NCBI GenBank assembly: GCA_033807695.1
Contig: CM066304.1
Coordinates: 372,001-436,000 of the forward strand
DNA: 64,000 nt
From: Daedaleopsis sinensis
Lineage: Eukaryota > Basidiomycota > Agaricomycetes > Polyporales > Polyporaceae
Reading direction: 5' to 3'
Part shown: piece by piece, positions 59,994-64,000 of the stretch
How the letters are laid out: each line of letters begins with the position of its first letter
How positions within the stretch are numbered: position 1 is the stretch's first letter
Notes under the pieces: model-generated
Seen by the model: only the letters and a program-made list of their open reading frames with translations
What the model was told of the DNA's origin: nothing
The model's database searches: none
Made by a program: the position numbers and the translations under genes

Positions 59994-60230
59994 CAGGAGG
60001 ATGTGTAGCTTTGTTATGTATCATCGCTGTATATATACGCTATCGCCAGGGTCTCATGCTGTGACATTCATTCTAAATCGTTTGTACCGATTGTCCATCG
60101 ACGTACGCAAGGGCGCCGTCCGGTCCGAAGAAGTTGGGTCATCTCTCCTAGTCTCATCTACATCCGTTCTATGGTGCGCGTGCGTTGCTTTCCACAGACA
60201 GTACCATGGATGCTCATAAATGCTATTGAT
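59994..60230 (+). repeat. Inverted duplicate of the kinase-like gene 3' flank, right arm
   Basis: Matches the reverse complement of 41440-41620, with an extra ~60 bp in this copy between GAAGAAGT and ACCATGGATG. The duplication therefore included at least 250 bp downstream of the gene. Confidence 0.8.
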
Positions 60231-61328
60231 GGCGCTCTCGATAGGGAATATGTGGCAATCGGTGAGTACGTCATCTACATCAGCAACCACGCTATTGAGG
60301 ATCTGGAACTCTCCCATTGTACCTACCTGCAAGATCCTAGCGACGGGGATCTCCTCAACGCTGGTCTCGATTACTGCCGGTGGCTCATTGGCGACGAGTC
60401 GTTGACGCTCCGACTCGCGTACACATCGAATGGCGCGAATCAAGGCGTGCCTTCGATCGAGGAGGATGGCATACGATCATGATGCCTACGTTAGGCTCGT
60501 AAACCAGCCTCTAGTTCAAGTGTCGGAAGACAGTCGTTCCTTTGAATAGAGGCTGGAATCACCAAAGAGGAGGGGTGCAGGAAACCCCCGTGGGAACGTC
60601 GGAGTCCGAACATGCCGACGGCAACTTTGACCTCGAGTCTTTCGGCGTCTACTGGCGCGTCGCGACGCGTGTATACACGTCCTTCCGGGCCTCTGCGTCC
60701 CTCGCTCGAGACTTGCTGTTATGGCTAGTGAGGAGGTTACGCTGCATGTTGAAACGTTGACAGTCCGAAGACTCCGAAACGCCAGAGAGCCTTCAACTGA
60801 GTCGTTGAATCTAGGTCACGTGTGCTCTCCCGCTGCAGGACCGTCACCTACTAGTACCAGTAGGCTAGCCCGCAATTCGTTCCGACTGCGCCCTTTCATG
60901 GGCTTCTCCTACCCATCCAGCCTCACAGGGCTCTCATTTACATCCACCTGCTCCAATACCTGTCCTCTTCCCACCACCGCCACCGGTGTTTACCTCAAAC
61001 ATGGCACCGACTGCAACTGGTCATTATCATTCACGTTCCCCTACAGTGTACATGTATTTCCTCTACACTCTCAATTTACACAGCTATTACACTACTCCCA
61101 CTGTTCGAACATCATACTAGAGGCCTGGGTTCATCCATGCCGCCGAGAGCGAGCAGAGGTCCGCGGAATTACCGCCATCATGATTGGTTTGCCAAATTTC
61201 AGGGCAGAGAAGCACCTCGAGGTTTCTAAACCGAGTGATTATAACTGACCAATCATTCATCGCTAGAGTAGAATTATAGAGTCATAGGTCGTAGTACTGC
61301 TACAGGCAGACTACAGGCCCCATCTGGG
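60231..61328. other. Gene-poor region with one arm of a 74-bp inverted repeat
   Basis: No gene supported. A plus-strand frame at 60171-60482 begins within the duplicated kinase flank, and another at 60721-61248 has no family character. 60550-60623 is the left arm of an inverted repeat. Confidence 0.4.
60550..60623 (+). repeat. 74-bp inverted repeat, left arm
   Basis: Contains AATCACCAAAGAGGAGGGG, TGCAGGAAACCCCCGTGGG and CATGCCGACGGCA. The reverse complement at 62538-62611 matches with about four differences. The arms bracket about 1.9 kb that holds two transposon-like elements. Confidence 0.8.
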
Positions 61329-62218
61329 GGTCGTATAGGACCCCTGATAATGCCTATAGTAGGCCGTCCGGAAGTCCCGACATCGGAGGCGATTTTTGGC
61401 CCGGAGGGCAGCCAATAGTCCCGACATTGGGGCCCAAATTGGGGCCCAAATGCCGGTCAAACGTCCCGACACCGCCTAGTCGCTAGGTGACATGCCCGTC
61501 CGTCGTCCCGACAAATTGATGGTCCGGACTCCGAACTCAGCAATATATCAGCGCCAGATGAGGAGCGACTTACTTAGTACTTACTATATTGTTTACTAGT
61601 GCATAGTAGATGTTACTGACTGATACCATCATCGCTGTTGATGTGACTAAAACATAATTATCTTCAATACACGGGATTAGTGTCAACTTGGTTACAAAAT
61701 TAGCCGTTCATACTAAGAATTTCGTCAGCTCCTACTTATCAGTCTGACTTTCCCTCTCGGTTTGCCCTCGACTGGAGGTATTCTTCTAGTTCTCATCTCG
61801 GAAAAGCTTGAACTTCTCCGCCATACTGAAGAATCTCGACGCCGTTTTCGTACGATCGGCTTGGGGCAGGCAAGGCAGACTTTCTCGCGGACCAATTGCG
61901 AGCTTCGAGCATACATACCGTCGCAAGTGGTCCTGCAGCAGGATGTTAGGCATATGCAGCTGCTACAGCTCGCGCCGTGGGTAGGAGCAGAACGAAAATC
62001 CCGACAAAAACCTGACTTTTCGCAGGCCGTCCGACCGATCCTGACACTCAACCGGCCCCGCAGGGGCCGGAAAAAAATCCCGACATCAAGGTCAAAATAT
62101 CGGCCCCGGACCCCAAATCCCGACAACCCAGAGCCCAAACCGTCCCGACAAATGGGCTGAAAAATCGAGCGTCAATCGGACGGCCTGCCATAGGCATTAT
62201 CAGGGGTCCTGGTCGTAT
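61329..62218. mobile_element. 874-bp non-autonomous DNA transposon with 8-bp target duplication
   Basis: The element runs from 61337 to 62210. Terminal inverted repeats start AGGACCCCTGATAATGCC and extend about 34 bp with two mismatches. GGTCGTAT is present directly on both sides (61329-61336 and 62211-62218). Eight exact copies of TCCCGACA lie in the subterminal regions, four on each side, all on the plus strand. No transposase-like frame. An 8-bp duplication is found in hAT and related superfamilies; the ends do not let me choose. Confidence 0.85.
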
Positions 62219-62256
62219 TCGATGCTGCTGAGTGGCGCGAGTACCGGCGCCTAGTA

Positions 62257-62522
62257 CTGTACTAATCAAAGCAAAGCGGCGCGTCACAGGTCACACCGAC
62301 CCAATCCGCGACGCAATGTGGCACCGGTCACTGGTCACAGCGGCTGGCGCCGCTTGTGACCAGCAATTCCGGGCGTTTAGAGCGCTACATATGGCAAAAT
62401 TTCGGGCGCCTCCGGCGCCCCAAGCCCTCGGTCACACCGTTTCGGGGGTCCCGCCGCGCCGCTTTGACGACTCCGACCGGTCACAGGTCACACCCGGCGC
62501 CGCTTTGCTTTGATTAGTACAG
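62257..62522. mobile_element. 266-bp MITE with TA flanks
   Basis: Inverted ends CTGTACTAATCAAAGCAAAG followed by CGGCGC, with TA on each side (62255-62256 and 62523-62524). Inside, CACAGGTCACAC occurs near both ends in direct orientation, and a GGTCACAGC...GCTTGTGACC palindrome lies near 62333-62365. No open frame. TA flanks suggest Tc1/mariner-type mobilisation, but the exact end is uncertain because GTAC repeats overlap it. Confidence 0.65.
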
Positions 62523-62537
62523 TACATACGAGGCCAG

Positions 62538-62611
62538 TGCCGTCGGCATGGTCGAACTCCGACGTTCCCACGGGGGTTTCCTGCACCCCTCCTCTTTGGT
62601 GATTCTAGCCT
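62538..62611 (-). repeat. 74-bp inverted repeat, right arm
   Basis: Reverse complement of 60550-60623 with about four differences. It begins 14 bp after the TA flank of the 266-bp MITE. Confidence 0.8.
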
Positions 62612-62744
62612 AGCCTACGTCGCTTAGTAGCGGCCCAGGGCAGGCGCTCAGTAGGCGCTTAAGGTTGCCACCTAGTAAGGTAATTAATGAATCCTTGACC
62701 GTCCGATTTGACTCGTTCCAATCTACTTCTCCTCCTCCCACAAC

Positions 62745-63054
62745 ATGGCGTCCACATCGGAGGATAAGGTCGTAGTGGAACAACTAAGAGCACTATCAGT
62801 GAGCTTGGAGATGTTCTCGATACCTAAGTCGCGCACTCACTGACTTTCCTCAGATAAACGAAGTCGGAAGCTACCCCACCAGTACAAGTGGCACCTTTAG
62901 GCTCCTCTTCCACATACCACCACCACCGTACTTTTCCCACGGTCCCTGGCACATTGGAGCAGCCATACCGGGGCCAAACCCTCATGCAACTACGACCCGT
63001 AACAACAGCGATATACAGGATCTTTGCGAGATAACTAGGGTGTGTAGGAAGTAG
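62745..63054 (+). CDS. Small two-exon hypothetical protein
   Basis: Exons 62745-62798 and 62854-63054 give 84 residues, joined by a 55-nt intron with a GTGAGC donor and CTCAG acceptor after a pyrimidine tract. The start (MASTSEDKVVVEQLRAL) follows CACAAC, a fair fungal context. The second part is rich in Pro, His and Tyr (FHIPPPPYFSHGPWH). No family recognised. It may be a truncated 5' end of a larger gene, since a GTGTGT donor candidate occurs just before the stop codon. Confidence 0.35.
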
Positions 63055-64000
63055 GGAGCGGAAGAACCCCAGACATCAGCCTCCAATCATACGGATAAGT
63101 TCGAGACGCATGAGGCTGCACAAGGTAGCCGAGCCGAATGTTCGGCCCATGCAGGTGCAGAGGGCATAGACATCGCACGCCAAAACAAAACCGCACGGAC
63201 TACGAGCACGGCTCGCCGTCGGTAGAAGATGTTACACACCCCAGGCTGGACGAGCCTGAAGGACGAGTGCCAGCTCAGCCGTCCTGATAAACATGAACAA
63301 ACAGGGAGTCCGAGCCGAGGTGCCGGGCGCTCCACGGCATACGCCGCACTGAAACATAGCAGCAGAGAGCCGAGAGTCTCGCTGCACTTGTAGCCCACTC
63401 GCCGCACGCCGCATGCCCACACCATGAGCACACTGAGAGAACGCAGCCTGGTTGTGCTGCCCGCGCTAACCATCCACGCGAGGGCACGGACCCGGACACA
63501 TCGTCGGAAACTTTTCCGTAGTACTGGATGGAAAATGCAAGTGAGTCATACGCATCACACAGAGAAATGAGATGAAACACTGTACGAACGCGAACATCTC
63601 TGATAGCCTGACGAGCGGCTAGATACAAATGATAACATCCAAGATAACATCCAAGATATGAGACAACTAGTCTCCGTGACGGAACCCCGGTGGACCGCAT
63701 AGCCGAGAGGCTATAAGTCTAGCAAGCACGATGCCCATCATGAGAACCCCACGACCACAAGCTCTCCCATGTACAGACGCACCATGCAAGAACCTCTGAA
63801 GCCCGGCCCCGAGTGTCCGTCTGCGCACACACATAGGTCAGCCACGCTCGAGACGTCTCATTCGATACGCACCTCAGTCGTGAGCAGCAGAAATGCAGAA
63901 AAGGGTGCGTAGGAGGGAGAGTAGAGCGACGTACCAGCTGACGCGCACGTAGGACCGTGGCACGTCGACGTAGCAAAAGTGACTCCCTCCGCCCCGGTGC
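63055..64000. other. Unassigned right end of the window
   Basis: About 950 bp with overlapping minus-strand open frames (63087-63473, 63275-63700, 63719-63976). Their content (Cys, Arg, Ser, Val) and lack of splice-consistent continuation give no support for a gene. Confidence 0.3.

Noticed and set aside
60171..60482. 103-codon plus-strand frame after kinase-like gene 2
   Set aside because: It begins in sequence that is a duplicated 3' flank, where the other copy has no such frame.
61725..62138. 137-codon minus-strand frame inside the 874-bp element
   Set aside because: Overlaps the subterminal iterons and lacks transposase motifs.

Overview
The window looks like a nuclear contig of a filamentous basidiomycete (Agaricomycetes). 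Genes are split by roughly 50-65 nt GT-AG introns, with one probable GC-AG intron. The proteins are fungal: a pyridoxal kinase of the Bud16 type, the histone-deacetylase complex subunit Rxt3, a Yrb2/RanBP3-like RanBD1 protein, a DUF7330-type protein and basidiomycete-type kinase-like proteins. No bacterial operons, rRNA, tRNA or CRISPR were seen.

Positions 1-32950 are a head-to-tail tandem array of a unit of about 10.5 kb. There are three units (1-10522, 10523-21070, 21071-31648) and the start of a fourth (31649-32950); the left edge lies outside the window. Each unit carries a three-exon START-like (DUF3074-type) gene on the minus strand and a promoter segment that originally lay between this gene and pyridoxal kinase. 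It then has about 8.7 kb of GC-rich sequence with nested sub-repeats, including a decayed SWI/SNF ATPase fragment, and no gene I can support. The units are nearly identical by eye, but diverged blocks are shared in conflicting patterns (A=C versus B in one place, B=C versus A in another), which suggests gene conversion or unequal exchange. The array stops at the start codon of the intact pyridoxal kinase gene (32953-34351).

Positions 35327-40784 hold three tandem, intronless, equally long (401 aa) TetX-like FAD monooxygenases. From 41672 to 59936 two outward-facing paralogous kinase-like genes form an inverted duplication about 15.6 kb apart, with their 3' flanks duplicated too. Between them lie a small hydrophobic/coiled-coil protein gene, the DUF7330-type gene, a 1507-aa Rxt3 gene, a 283-bp fold-back MITE with a 9-bp target duplication, and the RanBP3/Yrb2-like gene.

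The right end (59937-64000) is gene-poor and repeat-rich. It contains an 874-bp non-autonomous DNA transposon with an 8-bp target duplication and eight TCCCGACA iterons, a 266-bp TA-flanked MITE, and a 74-bp inverted repeat bracketing both. The most unusual features are the mosaic 10.5-kb array abutting pyridoxal kinase, the inverted kinase pair and the three non-autonomous elements with clear target duplications. I did not find a convincing new multi-gene system; the array is the best candidate for something undescribed. All exon boundaries were drawn by eye from splice signals, frame continuity and paralog comparison.
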